A DNA stretch of 64,000 nucleotides from Proteiniborus sp. MB09-C3. GTDB taxonomy: Bacteria; Bacillota; Clostridia; Tissierellales; Proteiniboraceae. The stretch is taken from assembly GCF_030263895.1 (NCBI RefSeq), contig NZ_CP127161.1, forward strand, positions 3,817,361 through 3,881,360, read 5' to 3'. How positions within the stretch are numbered: position 1 is the first letter of the stretch; each line of letters opens with the position of its first letter. A model generated the notes under the pieces. That model had not been told where the DNA came from and searched no databases. It saw only the letters and a list, made by a program, of their open reading frames with translations. The position numbers were made by a program, and so were the translations under genes. This document shows, in pieces, positions 46,697-55,319 of the stretch.

Positions 46697-48595
46697 TCAA
46701 CAATTCTTTTGGTTTAATATATACTCAACTTCCTTAATATTCTCTTTTGCATAATCAACCACTTTATCAGAACTAATCAATTTATTATTTTCATCTACTA
46801 TTTTTACTCCGCCTTTTACAGGTTTTGTTTTCCAATACTTTGCGTATTTAAACTCTTCAACTTCACCCCATAAGTATGGTACTGGTAAGAAACCAGCTGC
46901 AAAAATCTTGTAAAATCCCTCAGCTGTATATGGATTGTCAATATGTGTTTCAATTCCAGAAATAATAGTCTTAGCAGAATCAATAAGTTCAAACATCCGT
47001 TCTTGAACATCTAAATTCTTACTCATATCCTCTACATTCCCAATTCGTCTTAACTCCCGATATTTTTGTAATGAATACTGAGTGATTTTTATGCTTTCAT
47101 TGATGATATTAGGTGTTGCTAAATGTGAAGCCTCTGAATAACTAACTACATGAATAATAGGTGGACTTGTTTCATTATGGGGATCTATATCATCCATCAG
47201 TGCGGCTACAGCCGCTAATTGTATTTTAGCTTCTTCTAAATCTGGTCTAAAATAATCCAGTCCAGCTCTAGGTTGTAGGAGAACTTTGAAATTAGAATTC
47301 TCAAGTTCTTTTATCAGTGTAAGCATTGCCCTAGACTTAGCTAAATCCTGAATTCCCCATGTAAATCTAGGCGTGTTTAACATATTCTGTAATATAAAAG
47401 TCTTCACACCTAACTTTCTAGCAAGCTTAGCCGATAAATAGGCAGAAACAATGTATGTTACATCATCTGCCCCTCTAAACGCAAAATGATGAGATACATT
47501 AGCTTCAAATGGTTTATCTGTTTTGGTAATATATTTTAATGTTTCAATATGTTGTTTTAAATTCGTATATAAATCATAAGGACCCCTTTCATCTAGCTTG
47601 TTAAACCACCATAGAGATAAAGCATGCCAACAAGTATTCAAAGTTTTCTCATACATTTCTGCTAACTCCGGTATATTTTTTGTTCCAGCATAAGTTCTCA
47701 CTAATAGCGGCCTAGAAACTTCCCAGATCATCCTATATTCTTCTGGTGAATTAACAGGAACTCCTCCGCCATTAGGTTTGTCTTTCCAATCTTCTCCAAA
47801 ATTAGATTGTGTTAATTGCGAACTTCCTATAGATAGGATATCTAAATACTTAGTTTTTGCAAGATATTTAGCCCAATCCATAAACTCTTTTAACAAATCC
47901 AGTCTATCAACAGCAGAAGAGTAAGGCCCTACATGCGCACGCATTAATGGTATAAAAGACCTTTTCATATTGTAATTGAGTCTTTTCACAAGAGTATCAT
48001 CCGAAGTTCCGTATTCTTTATACATGCATCGTTCTACTGGTTTAAAACTATCGTAGTTATGAGCATTTATAGTATCTTTACCAAATTCTAAACGGAAGTC
48101 ATCGTATAAACTACCATTTAAGATATCTTTTGGAATTCGCTCATCTGGAACATCCATTTTCATTAAAGATTCACAAACAGATTCTCCACCTTTAAAAGTT
48201 TTAACGAACCCTTTATGTTCTTTTTCTATAATCTCACATGCCTTGGGAAGTCCTCCAAAAAAAATAGATTTGATTGGTCCCCCTCGATAAGATAAAAGAT
48301 TGCTACTCTCAAGTGCATTCATAAAGTATCCCATCATTTTAACTGCTTCATCTTGATCCAATCTATAACTAAGTCCAATTCGACTAATCTTATTCTTACA
48401 AATCCAATCCAATATTATCTTCTGGTTTGCTTCATATTTTATATCATTTATTGCCTTTGCAATTATTTCATCCCCAAAGATTACACGATAACCGCAATCC
48501 CTTAAAAGTTCTGCTGCTGAATTTACTCCCAAAGTATGTGCATCTAAAGATGGTTTTACAAATGCAAATATATCTGAATCTACTGCAAACATCAT
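46697..48595 (-). CDS. Cobalamin-dependent mutase-like protein with N-terminal B12 domain
   Basis: 632 residues. D18-A-H20-T-L-G23 matches the DxHxxG motif of base-off/His-on B12 domains. The later RIGLSYRLDQDE and IKSIFFGGLP occupy the places of the usual S-x-L and GG motifs. Residues about 215-560 look like the barrel of glutamate-mutase-type enzymes (GGGVPVNSPEEYR, SHHFAFRGADDVTYIVSA, QPRAGLDYFRPD). The family reaction is radical carbon-skeleton rearrangement of an acid or amino acid. It overlaps the opine-dehydrogenase-like gene by 4 bases. Such an enzyme is unexpected in a glycan cluster; the call rests on motifs and is moderate. Confidence 0.6.
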   Translation of the reverse strand: MMFAVDSDIFAFVKPSLDAHTLGVNSAAELLRDCGYRVIFGDEIIAKAINDIKYEANQKIILDWICKNKISRIGLSYRLDQDEAVKMMGYFMNALESSNLLSYRGGPIKSIFFGGLPKACEIIEKEHKGFVKTFKGGESVCESLMKMDVPDERIPKDILNGSLYDDFRLEFGKDTINAHNYDSFKPVERCMYKEYGTSDDTLVKRLNYNMKRSFIPLMRAHVGPYSSAVDRLDLLKEFMDWAKYLAKTKYLDILSIGSSQLTQSNFGEDWKDKPNGGGVPVNSPEEYRMIWEVSRPLLVRTYAGTKNIPELAEMYEKTLNTCWHALSLWWFNKLDERGPYDLYTNLKQHIETLKYITKTDKPFEANVSHHFAFRGADDVTYIVSAYLSAKLARKLGVKTFILQNMLNTPRFTWGIQDLAKSRAMLTLIKELENSNFKVLLQPRAGLDYFRPDLEEAKIQLAAVAALMDDIDPHNETSPPIIHVVSYSEASHLATPNIINESIKITQYSLQKYRELRRIGNVEDMSKNLDVQERMFELIDSAKTIISGIETHIDNPYTAEGFYKIFAAGFLPVPYLWGEVEEFKYAKYWKTKPVKGGVKIVDENNKLISSDKVVDYAKENIKEVEYILNQKNC

Positions 48596-49674
48596 CTATT
48601 CCCCCTACTAAACAAATTCTTAAAGTCACTTTTTGAATTTGAATCATGGAAATAATCTAAATTTCTACCAACCTTTCTAAAATCAACATCCATTAAACTA
48701 GATGCTAAGTCTATAATTACGCTAGTATTTTTCATGTTTAAGCCTAACTTTTTTCCAATCGTTTCTAATGGTACTAGCCCACAAGGAACATCTTCAAATA
48801 TATACCTGTGCCTTAATGAACAAGGTGCATCAATTGTTTTGTAAGCTTCATTATTTTGAATACATTCATATAAAGTGTTACCATTAATATTATATGTCCT
48901 CTTAAGCCATTCTTTAGTTGTTTCAACTTCTAGCCCTAACTCTCTAGATACAGCTACTCTTTCTTCATCTATCCTTTCTACTAATCTTCCCACAGTTGGA
49001 GTTATACCATCATAGTAATATTTATATATAGTGCTTTCACTTTCAGTCCAGCCTGTATTTAATAAAAGTGGGGCACAATGAAGAATCATACCTACATTAC
49101 CAATAGAAGTTTCAATCATAGATCTTGCAGGAATAAAATACTTTTGAATACATTCTGGCAATTTCATAATGATATTTTTATTCTCAGATGAATTAAAAGT
49201 TGATATTAAAACACCAGATTTTAAAGATATTATATTTACTGAGTCTTCACCTGTTTTTCTGCAAGTATATATAATTGTTTGTGTTTCTGCAATTGTTTGT
49301 GTAACTTCTTGATTATGCTTTCTGTAAGTTGCATCAAACTCTAATGCCCCAAAAGTTCTCCCTGGATTTAGAACAATTAGTGTTTCTTTTTTTATAACCT
49401 TAGCAATTTGTTCGGCGAGCTCTTTATGAGAATTAGCTGGAGTTGTAATCAAAATAACATCGGGGTTTTCAACAGCTTTTTCAATGTCATCTGTAACCAA
49501 GTCTATTTTAATTTGATCATTTATAATTCCCTCACAATAAATTGTCTGAGTCTCTATTAATTTAGAAATAGTCGATTTGGAACGATTCCACAAAATTACA
49601 TTGTTTCTTTCTTTGCTTAAATGTGCAGCCATTGCCAGTCCAGAATTTCCTGCACCTATTACAGTGATATTCAT
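48592..49674 (-). CDS. Octopine/opine dehydrogenase family protein
   Basis: 360 residues. The N-terminal Rossmann domain starts with VIGAGNSGLAMAAHL, and the C-terminal octopine-dehydrogenase helical domain (about 180-330) contains NVGMILHCAPLLLNTG near 195-210 with the catalytic-type histidine. Enzymes of this family reductively join an amino acid to a 2-oxo acid. N-(1-carboxyethyl) amino acids made this way are known as substituents of some bacterial surface glycans. It is coupled to the B12 gene and 55 bases from the ATP-grasp gene. Confidence 0.8.
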   Translation of the reverse strand: MNITVIGAGNSGLAMAAHLSKERNNVILWNRSKSTISKLIETQTIYCEGIINDQIKIDLVTDDIEKAVENPDVILITTPANSHKELAEQIAKVIKKETLIVLNPGRTFGALEFDATYRKHNQEVTQTIAETQTIIYTCRKTGEDSVNIISLKSGVLISTFNSSENKNIIMKLPECIQKYFIPARSMIETSIGNVGMILHCAPLLLNTGWTESESTIYKYYYDGITPTVGRLVERIDEERVAVSRELGLEVETTKEWLKRTYNINGNTLYECIQNNEAYKTIDAPCSLRHRYIFEDVPCGLVPLETIGKKLGLNMKNTSVIIDLASSLMDVDFRKVGRNLDYFHDSNSKSDFKNLFSRGNR

Positions 49675-49729
49675 CTATTTCCCTCCCAGCCATTGTGTTT
49701 AAAACATATACTCTTTTTTATATATGACT

Positions 49730-50752
49730 TTACTCTATTATTTTTTTTATTATTTGGGATTCTAAAACTTTTTGAGTAGTAAACTGTTTGAGCATAATCA
49801 CATCATCTTCAAAATTATCTATAGTTTCGAATCTAATTGGCTCATTTTTAATTAAATTAAATATTTTTCCTGGAAAGTCCGCTCCAGCATAATGAGAAAG
49901 CGAATAGCACCCACTAATCCGAGGATTAAATTCCAAAACTACATACTCACCGTTATCTCTCTGGTGTACATCTGCACTTAAAGGTCCTAGATGTTTGAGC
50001 TTTTCACCTATTGATATTCCAAGCTGAATTAAAGAATTATCTCTATAAGTTTTTATATGAAATGTTTCCCCAAAATGTTTGAATAAGTTAACCATTCCCA
50101 CAACGCTTACTGGTTTTAAACATGCATCATTAAAAACATGAATAGAGTATTGTTCACTATTTATGTACTCTTGAAACATAAGTTTTTCATCTTCAGGGAT
50201 ATCCATTGACTCCATTTCTTCAACGTCATATGTTAATTGCTTCATGTTGTATAATAGATGTATACCAACACTTCTACTGCCTTTTCTTGGCTTTGCTATT
50301 ATAGGGAATTTAATCAAACTTAATTCTATGTCCTGTTTAAGCTTTTCTTTCTCAGTATATAAATATGTCCTAGGAACCGGGATTTCATTTTTTGTACAAA
50401 ATTCATAGGTCCTATATTTATCAAAACATATGTCAATTATCTTAGGGTCAGATATAATTGCCATAATATTATTTTCAGCAAGTTGGTCTTTATATTTGGC
50501 TAAAATAGGCAATTCTATATCATTAATTGATAGGATTCCCTTTATGTCGTTATTTTTACATATTTCTAAAAGTTTTGAATAATATTGAGAATCTTTAGCC
50601 ATAGGTATCACAAAGGCTTTATCTGCATTTTGTAATGCCGGGGCATATCTTGTTGCATCTGCAGCATATATACCAAATTCACCATTGGCGCTTTCTCTAA
50701 AGTGATCTATCAAGTAACCTCTTTGCCCAATACTTGTTATCAATATATTCAT
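49730..50752 (-). CDS. ATP-grasp ligase (CarB-like)
   Basis: 340 residues. An N-terminal pre-ATP-grasp domain ([12 protein letters not shown]) is followed by an ATP-grasp fold with [16 protein letters not shown] (150-165), the hinge KLMFQEYI, and metal ligands in [17 protein letters not shown] near 275-291. Such enzymes join a carboxylate to an amine through an acyl phosphate. In this cluster it may attach an amino-acid-like group to an amino sugar. It overlaps the phosphosugar transferase gene by 4 bases. Confidence 0.85.
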   Translation of the reverse strand: MNILITSIGQRGYLIDHFRESANGEFGIYAADATRYAPALQNADKAFVIPMAKDSQYYSKLLEICKNNDIKGILSINDIELPILAKYKDQLAENNIMAIISDPKIIDICFDKYRTYEFCTKNEIPVPRTYLYTEKEKLKQDIELSLIKFPIIAKPRKGSRSVGIHLLYNMKQLTYDVEEMESMDIPEDEKLMFQEYINSEQYSIHVFNDACLKPVSVVGMVNLFKHFGETFHIKTYRDNSLIQLGISIGEKLKHLGPLSADVHQRDNGEYVVLEFNPRISGCYSLSHYAGADFPGKIFNLIKNEPIRFETIDNFEDDVIMLKQFTTQKVLESQIIKKIIE

Positions 50753-51438
50753 ATATCTCTTCCATTCCTTTCATCTCTTGCACTGTCTCTTACCAAGCTC
50801 TCATAAATACTTTTATTTTGCGTAAACTCGATTCCTTCTTTAATAAATACTTTTTTTATTGTCTTGAAAATTATCATCATATCAAGACTTAGAGTTATGT
50901 TGTCTACGTACTCAACATCTAAATTAAATTTATCTTCCCAACTAATAGCATTCCGACCATGGACTTGTGCCCAACCAGTTAGACCAGGTCTTACTTCGTG
51001 ACGACGCTTTTGGTGTTCATTATATAAAGATAGATATTGTACTAGTAAAGGTCTTGGCCCTATAATACTCATATCACCTTTAAGTATATTAAGTAGCTCT
51101 GGAAGTTCATCTAATGATGTTGATCTTAAGAACTTACCAAACTTAGTAAGCCTTACGCTATCTGGTAGCAACTTACCAAACTCATTTCTCTCATCTGTCA
51201 TAGTTCTAAACTTATATAGAGTAAATATCTTCTCGTTTAATCCCGGTCTTTCTTGTTTGAAAATTACTGGACTACCAAGTTTTATTCTAACCATTACGGC
51301 CACGACCAACAAAACAGGGCTAAGTACTGTAATTGCTATCAAAGATAATATGAAATCCATTGGTCTTTTAAAACATCTTCTATATAAACCACTATTCTGT
51401 GGTGACGGTTTTATATTAGATTTAGCTTCAGTTTCCAT
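50749..51438 (-). CDS. Undecaprenyl-phosphate sugar-1-phosphate transferase (PglC-like)
   Basis: 229 residues, the short monotopic form. One re-entrant membrane helix (about 28-50) and [20 protein letters not shown], then [20 protein letters not shown] with the catalytic Asp-Glu pair, and [14 protein letters not shown]. It lacks the long N-terminus of WbaP. It starts assembly of the repeat unit on the lipid carrier. With the PglE-like aminotransferase next to it, the first sugar may be an amino-deoxy sugar of the bacillosamine type; no acetyltransferase is seen here. Confidence 0.9.
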   Translation of the reverse strand: METEAKSNIKPSPQNSGLYRRCFKRPMDFILSLIAITVLSPVLLVVAVMVRIKLGSPVIFKQERPGLNEKIFTLYKFRTMTDERNEFGKLLPDSVRLTKFGKFLRSTSLDELPELLNILKGDMSIIGPRPLLVQYLSLYNEHQKRRHEVRPGLTGWAQVHGRNAISWEDKFNLDVEYVDNITLSLDMMIIFKTIKKVFIKEGIEFTQNKSIYESLVRDSARDERNGRDI

Positions 51439-51439
51439 T

Positions 51440-52570
51440 CTACTTCCACAACTCCTTAATCACATTACATATTCTGCTTAAATCCTCATCCGTCATCTTT
51501 GTATCACTTGGCAAACAAACACCACTTTCAAATATCTTATCAGAAACTCCTTCGCCAATGAAATCATATCCTTCAAATACAGGCTGCATATGCATAGGTT
51601 TCCAAATAGGTCTTGACTCAATATTTTCTTTCTCCAAAGTTTCCATTACATCTAGTGGTTTAACTTGTCCACTTAACATTACACAACTTAACCAACAATT
51701 TGATTCATTCCATTTATTAATTGGCATAAACCGAATTCCATCAAGTTGTTCCAATTCTCTTTTATAAAAATCAAATATGTATTTCTTCTTAGTTACTCTT
51801 TGATCCAATACCCTAAGCTGTCCTCTTCCAATACCAGCAACTATGTTACTCATTCTATAATTATAACCTATTTCACTATGTTGATAATGCCTTGCCTGAT
51901 CTCTGGACTGTGTAGACCAGAAACGAACCTTAGCAATCCTTTCTTCATTATCAGAAACTAACATTCCGCCACCAGAAGTGGTGATGATCTTGTTTCCATT
52001 AAATGAAAATATCCCATAATCTCCAAAAGTTCCTGTATATTTACCTTTATATGTAGTTCCCAAACTCTCAGCAGCATCTTCAATCAGAATTGCATTATGT
52101 TTCTTACAAATCTCAACAATCTTATCCATATCTACAGCAAGTCCATATAAATGAACAACTAAAACAGCTTTAGCATTAGGGTACTTTTCGAAAGCTTTCT
52201 CTAATGCTATCGGACTCATATTCCAAGTTTTGTAATCACTATCTATAAACACCGGTATTGCATTCTGATAAATAATCGGATTAGCTGTAGCTGAGAAAGT
52301 AAGACTTTGACAAAACACAACGTCTCCTTCACCAACTCCTGCGGCTTTAAGAGCCATATGTATAGCCGCTGTTCCGGAACTTAGTGCTGCAGCATGTCCA
52401 CTACCAACCTTTGCTGCTAGTTCCTTTTCAAATTCGTTCACATTCTTGCCAAGAGGTGCTATCCAATTTGTATCAAATGCTTCCTTTATGTACTCTTGCT
52501 CATATCCTTCATCGCTCATGTGTGGGGATGATAGATATATTCTACTATTAGTTGTTTTTTGTGTTGTCAT
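51440..52570 (-). CDS. DegT/DnrJ/EryC1/StrS sugar aminotransferase (PglE-like)
   Basis: 376 residues. [15 protein letters not shown] (56-70), [20 protein letters not shown] and the PLP lysine in [15 protein letters not shown] near 185-200 mark the sugar aminotransferase family. It would aminate a 4-keto-6-deoxy UDP-sugar, probably the product of the membrane dehydratase at 18.9-20.8 kb. One base separates its stop from the PglC-like gene. Confidence 0.9.
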   Translation of the reverse strand: MTTQKTTNSRIYLSSPHMSDEGYEQEYIKEAFDTNWIAPLGKNVNEFEKELAAKVGSGHAAALSSGTAAIHMALKAAGVGEGDVVFCQSLTFSATANPIIYQNAIPVFIDSDYKTWNMSPIALEKAFEKYPNAKAVLVVHLYGLAVDMDKIVEICKKHNAILIEDAAESLGTTYKGKYTGTFGDYGIFSFNGNKIITTSGGGMLVSDNEERIAKVRFWSTQSRDQARHYQHSEIGYNYRMSNIVAGIGRGQLRVLDQRVTKKKYIFDFYKRELEQLDGIRFMPINKWNESNCWLSCVMLSGQVKPLDVMETLEKENIESRPIWKPMHMQPVFEGYDFIGEGVSDKIFESGVCLPSDTKMTDEDLSRICNVIKELWK

Positions 52571-52626
52571 AACCTATTGCTTCCTTTCGTCAAGTAGTTT
52601 GATAGTTAAACAGTTATTAGCTTCCT

Positions 52627-53256
52627 CTACCAAAAAAACCTAACCACCCTACCACCATCATACCCAACTTCCCCAAGCCTTCTTCTTATATCATCCTCAT
52701 AGGTATAGCTGGTAATCACTATAGCATCATGGTTATATTTTTCTATATCGTCTCTTGATATTATCTTATATCCTAACAGTTTCTTGTTTTTCTTAGCCTC
52801 ATCATCGTCTATTATTCCTGCTATATTTAGCCTAGATGCACCCCTGTCTCTTATTACACTAAGAATAGTCTCTGCTACTTCTCCTGCTCCGTATAGTAAT
52901 ATGTTTCTATAGCCTTTATCTTCTAATTTTTCTAAAAACCCTTCTATGTTCTCTTTCGCTAATCTATATAGTTTTAGTAGCTCATGCAGGTAAGTTATCA
53001 ATAGATAATTTTTCCTTCTCACTCCTGCTGATGTTATTTTATATTTCACTGTTTTCGTTGATATGTATTCTCTTATTATATATCCTTTTTCTTCATAATC
53101 ATTGATATATACATTGATCATAGAAGGTGCTGCATTTACTAGTTCTGCTAGTTCTTTTTGAGTTGTATCTTCACTATTTTCTATATGCTGAAGTATTGTA
53201 AGTTCTTTTAACTCTGCTGTTGGTGTAAAAAATTTAATATTTTTTATAAAGTCCAA
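52627..53256 (-). CDS. Winged-helix regulator fused to a sugar-nucleotide-type Rossmann domain
   Basis: About 209 residues from the TTG at 53256, 8 bases after AAGGAAAG; another in-frame TTG at 53277 would overlap the operator. The MarR-like winged helix (20-100) has TQKELAELVNAAPSMINVYI. The Rossmann domain (115-209) has LLYGAGEVAETIL and IDDDEAKKNKKLLGYKI, resembling the N-terminal domain of PglD-like proteins. It is the first gene of the polysaccharide operon and likely tunes its own promoter, possibly in response to a nucleotide sugar. The effector is unknown. Confidence 0.8.
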   Translation of the reverse strand: MDFIKNIKFFTPTAELKELTILQHIENSEDTTQKELAELVNAAPSMINVYINDYEEKGYIIREYISTKTVKYKITSAGVRRKNYLLITYLHELLKLYRLAKENIEGFLEKLEDKGYRNILLYGAGEVAETILSVIRDRGASRLNIAGIIDDDEAKKNKKLLGYKIISRDDIEKYNHDAIVITSYTYEDDIRRRLGEVGYDGGRVVRFFW

Positions 53257-53275
53257 ACAAATCACTTTCCTTTTC

Positions 53276-53348
53276 AATCATTCGTTGAATGAACAATTAT
53301 AATTATACTATTAGTTCTCGTTTTTTTCAATGAATTTGTCGAATGATT
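53276..53348 (-). promoter_or_regulatory. Promoter of the polysaccharide operon with flanking inverted operators
   Basis: TTGAAA (53325-53330), a 17-base spacer and TATAAT (53302-53307) on the minus strand. The promoter is bracketed by perfect inverted 9-base arms AATCATTCG (53276-53284) and CGAATGATT (53340-53348). The downstream copy is itself a palindrome, TCATTC-GTT-GAATGA (53278-53292). This is a good fit to autoregulation by the winged-helix protein encoded just downstream. Confidence 0.75.
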
Positions 53349-53472
53349 ATAAGAATATCATTTTTTTCATATTTCTACACTATCCGATTTTTCTTTTTTT
53401 ATTAGTTTATCATATTTATAATATAAAAACCATCTTAAAATATATGTGAGCATATACTTTTAAACGGTCTTA

Positions 53473-53499
53473 GATCCTTCACTTGCGTTCAGGATGACA
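53473..53499. repeat. 27-base interspersed repeat, copy 1
   Basis: Begins GATCCTTCACTTGCG and ends TCAGGATGACA, with ATCCT/AGGAT complementary ends. It matches the copy at 53967-53993 at 24 of 27 positions, in the same orientation. It lies just after the fabZ stop. Confidence 0.7.
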
Positions 53500-53507
53500 A
53501 TAAAGTA

Positions 53508-53936
53508 CTATTTATCTATTATCCCAAACATCAAAGTTCCTTTACAAGCCACTTCTCCATCTACATATGCTACTGCTTCTGCTTTGCCTATTCCTCTTCT
53601 CATGGATATAAGCTCTACTTCCATCTTTAGTGTGTCTCCGGGTCTTACTTGTTTTTTAAATCTTACATCATCTATGCCTGCAAATACTGCTAGTTTGTCT
53701 TTGTTTTCCTCTAGAGTCATGACTGCCACTGCTCCTACTTGTGCCATAGCTTCTACTATTAGTACTCCTGGCATTAATGGATTATTTGGAAAATGTCCTT
53801 GAAAGAAAGGCTCATTTATAGTTACATTTTTTATTCCGATTGCTTTTTTCCCTTCTTCTAGTTCTATTATCTTGTCTACTAGAAGGAAAGGGTATCTGTG
53901 GGGGATTATGTTTTGTATTTCTATGTTGTTTAGCAT
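53508..53936 (-). CDS. fabZ: 3-hydroxyacyl-ACP dehydratase FabZ
   Basis: 142 residues, a hot-dog fold enzyme of fatty acid synthesis. The catalytic histidine is in [12 protein letters not shown] (about 12-23) and the catalytic glutamate in [20 protein letters not shown] (about 48-67). The length is normal. It stands alone, outside a fab operon, and is bracketed by two copies of a 27-base repeat. Its start follows AGGAGG. Confidence 0.95.
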   Translation of the reverse strand: MLNNIEIQNIIPHRYPFLLVDKIIELEEGKKAIGIKNVTINEPFFQGHFPNNPLMPGVLIVEAMAQVGAVAVMTLEENKDKLAVFAGIDDVRFKKQVRPGDTLKMEVELISMRRGIGKAEAVAYVDGEVACKGTLMFGIIDK

Positions 53937-53966
53937 TTAGTTTCCTCCTTGGATTTTTAAAATAGA

Positions 53967-53993
53967 GATCCTTCGCTGGCGCTCAGGATGACA
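53967..53993. repeat. 27-base interspersed repeat, copy 2
   Basis: Begins GATCCTTCGCTGGCG and ends TCAGGATGACA. It is 494 bases from copy 1 in direct orientation, in the gap upstream of fabZ. Confidence 0.7.
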
Positions 53994-54003
53994 TATTCGT
54001 TCA

Positions 54004-54927
54004 TTATAATGTTAGTAAATAAATTATCAATGGTGCTGTTAGCATATTTAGCAGTGTTGTAATAAATACTCCTTGGGATGCTAATTTTGAATCAGAATTG
54101 TATTTGGTTGCGAATATAGCTGTGTTTACTGCTGATGGCATACCTGTTAATGTTACTAGTACCCCTTTCACTATATCTGGCACTTTGAATACGGAAAATA
54201 TTAGTATCATTGATATAGGGGCTATGAGGAGTCTTATAACTGCTAGTATATAAAGCTTTTTATTGCTCAGTACTTCTGATATTTTTATATCTGCTAGCAT
54301 TGCTCCTGCTACAAGCATTGCAAGGGGTGTAGTTGTATCTCCTAATAGCTTTAATGGACTGTAGATTATATTCGGCAGCTTTACTGGAGATATGAAAACT
54401 AGCAGTCCTATAAATACTGAGATAATTCCAGGATTTATGAAGTTTTTCAATCCTGAATTGGTTTTATCTTCAATTGCATTATGAGCAGTCATATATTTTA
54501 CTCCTAGTGTCCATGTCAACAGATTGAATAGAAGATTGTATATTGCTCCATAAAATATTCCTATGTCTCCGAACATGGCTTTTAATATGGGAAATCCCAT
54601 AAAACCAGTGTTAGGGAATACTATTAAAAAGCTATACACACCTTTTTGAGGCTCATCAGGTTTAAATACTTTATTGAATATAATTGCAATTATTATGACT
54701 ATACCGTATGAAATAGCTCCATATATGAAGGTTAGCACAGAGTTATTAAGCATTTCTAATGAAAAGCTGTAGTTCATAGCTGTTATCATCATAAATGGAA
54801 GTGTTACGTTTAATATTAGTCCAGATAAATCTTTTATCATCTGGTCTGATATTACATTTTTCTTTTTAATTATGAAGCCTATTAATATTAAAATAAATAA
54901 AATCATTGTCTGGGTAAGTACTGTCAT
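54004..54927 (-). CDS. Auxin-efflux-carrier (AEC) family transporter
   Basis: 307 residues with ten membrane segments in two five-helix bundles and the family pattern FPNTGFMGFPIL near 104-115 and LVAGAMLADIKI near 204. Bacterial members move malate, malonate or similar acids. There is no neighbouring enzyme that points to a substrate. Confidence 0.88.
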   Translation of the reverse strand: MTVLTQTMILFILILIGFIIKKKNVISDQMIKDLSGLILNVTLPFMMITAMNYSFSLEMLNNSVLTFIYGAISYGIVIIIAIIFNKVFKPDEPQKGVYSFLIVFPNTGFMGFPILKAMFGDIGIFYGAIYNLLFNLLTWTLGVKYMTAHNAIEDKTNSGLKNFINPGIISVFIGLLVFISPVKLPNIIYSPLKLLGDTTTPLAMLVAGAMLADIKISEVLSNKKLYILAVIRLLIAPISMILIFSVFKVPDIVKGVLVTLTGMPSAVNTAIFATKYNSDSKLASQGVFITTLLNMLTAPLIIYLLTL

Positions 54928-54994
54928 TAATAACCTCCGATTTTAATAATAAACATTAGTGCTCAAAGTCCATCTATAGAAAAGTACAATAATA

Positions 54995-55016
54995 AAAGAA
55001 GGCTTAAGCCTTCTTT
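54995..55016. terminator. Perfect palindrome, bidirectional terminator
   Basis: A 22-base perfect palindrome with half AAAGAAGGCTT. The stem folds with a short TTAA loop and ends in a TTCTTT tail on either strand. It ends the transcript of the Spo0E-like gene. Confidence 0.7.
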
Positions 55017-55093
55017 CATTTATAATAACATTTTTGATATTATCGCCATATTTATTTAGGTTAAGGAATAAATTATGAAAGTACTGCTATCCT

Positions 55094-55246
55094 CTATTCT
55101 TTCTTCACTTTTATATATTCATATATAACCTTGTCCATTTCTTGGCTAATACCAAGCAATTCTTCTGCATTGCAGCCATCCATATCATCAGTAAGCCTAT
55201 TTAGCTGTTCTCTCAGCCCTTCCATCCGTTTTTCTACTTCATACAT
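55094..55246 (-). CDS. Spo0E-like aspartyl-phosphate phosphatase
   Basis: 50 residues from the ATG at 55246, which follows GGGGGA by 8 bases; the frame is open for 13 further codons without a ribosome site. The helical hairpin carries ISQEMDKVIYEYIK near 35-48, the SQ-x-(L/M)D signature of Spo0E-type phosphatases that remove phosphate from Spo0A and so delay sporulation. It suggests a spore-forming host. Confidence 0.8.
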   Translation of the reverse strand: MYEVEKRMEGLREQLNRLTDDMDGCNAEELLGISQEMDKVIYEYIKVKKE

Positions 55247-55319
55247 GCGTATATCCCCCAATTCTTTGATTATGGAGCAAATCATAATATTATGCTTGCT
55301 CCATAAATATCCTAATCTA

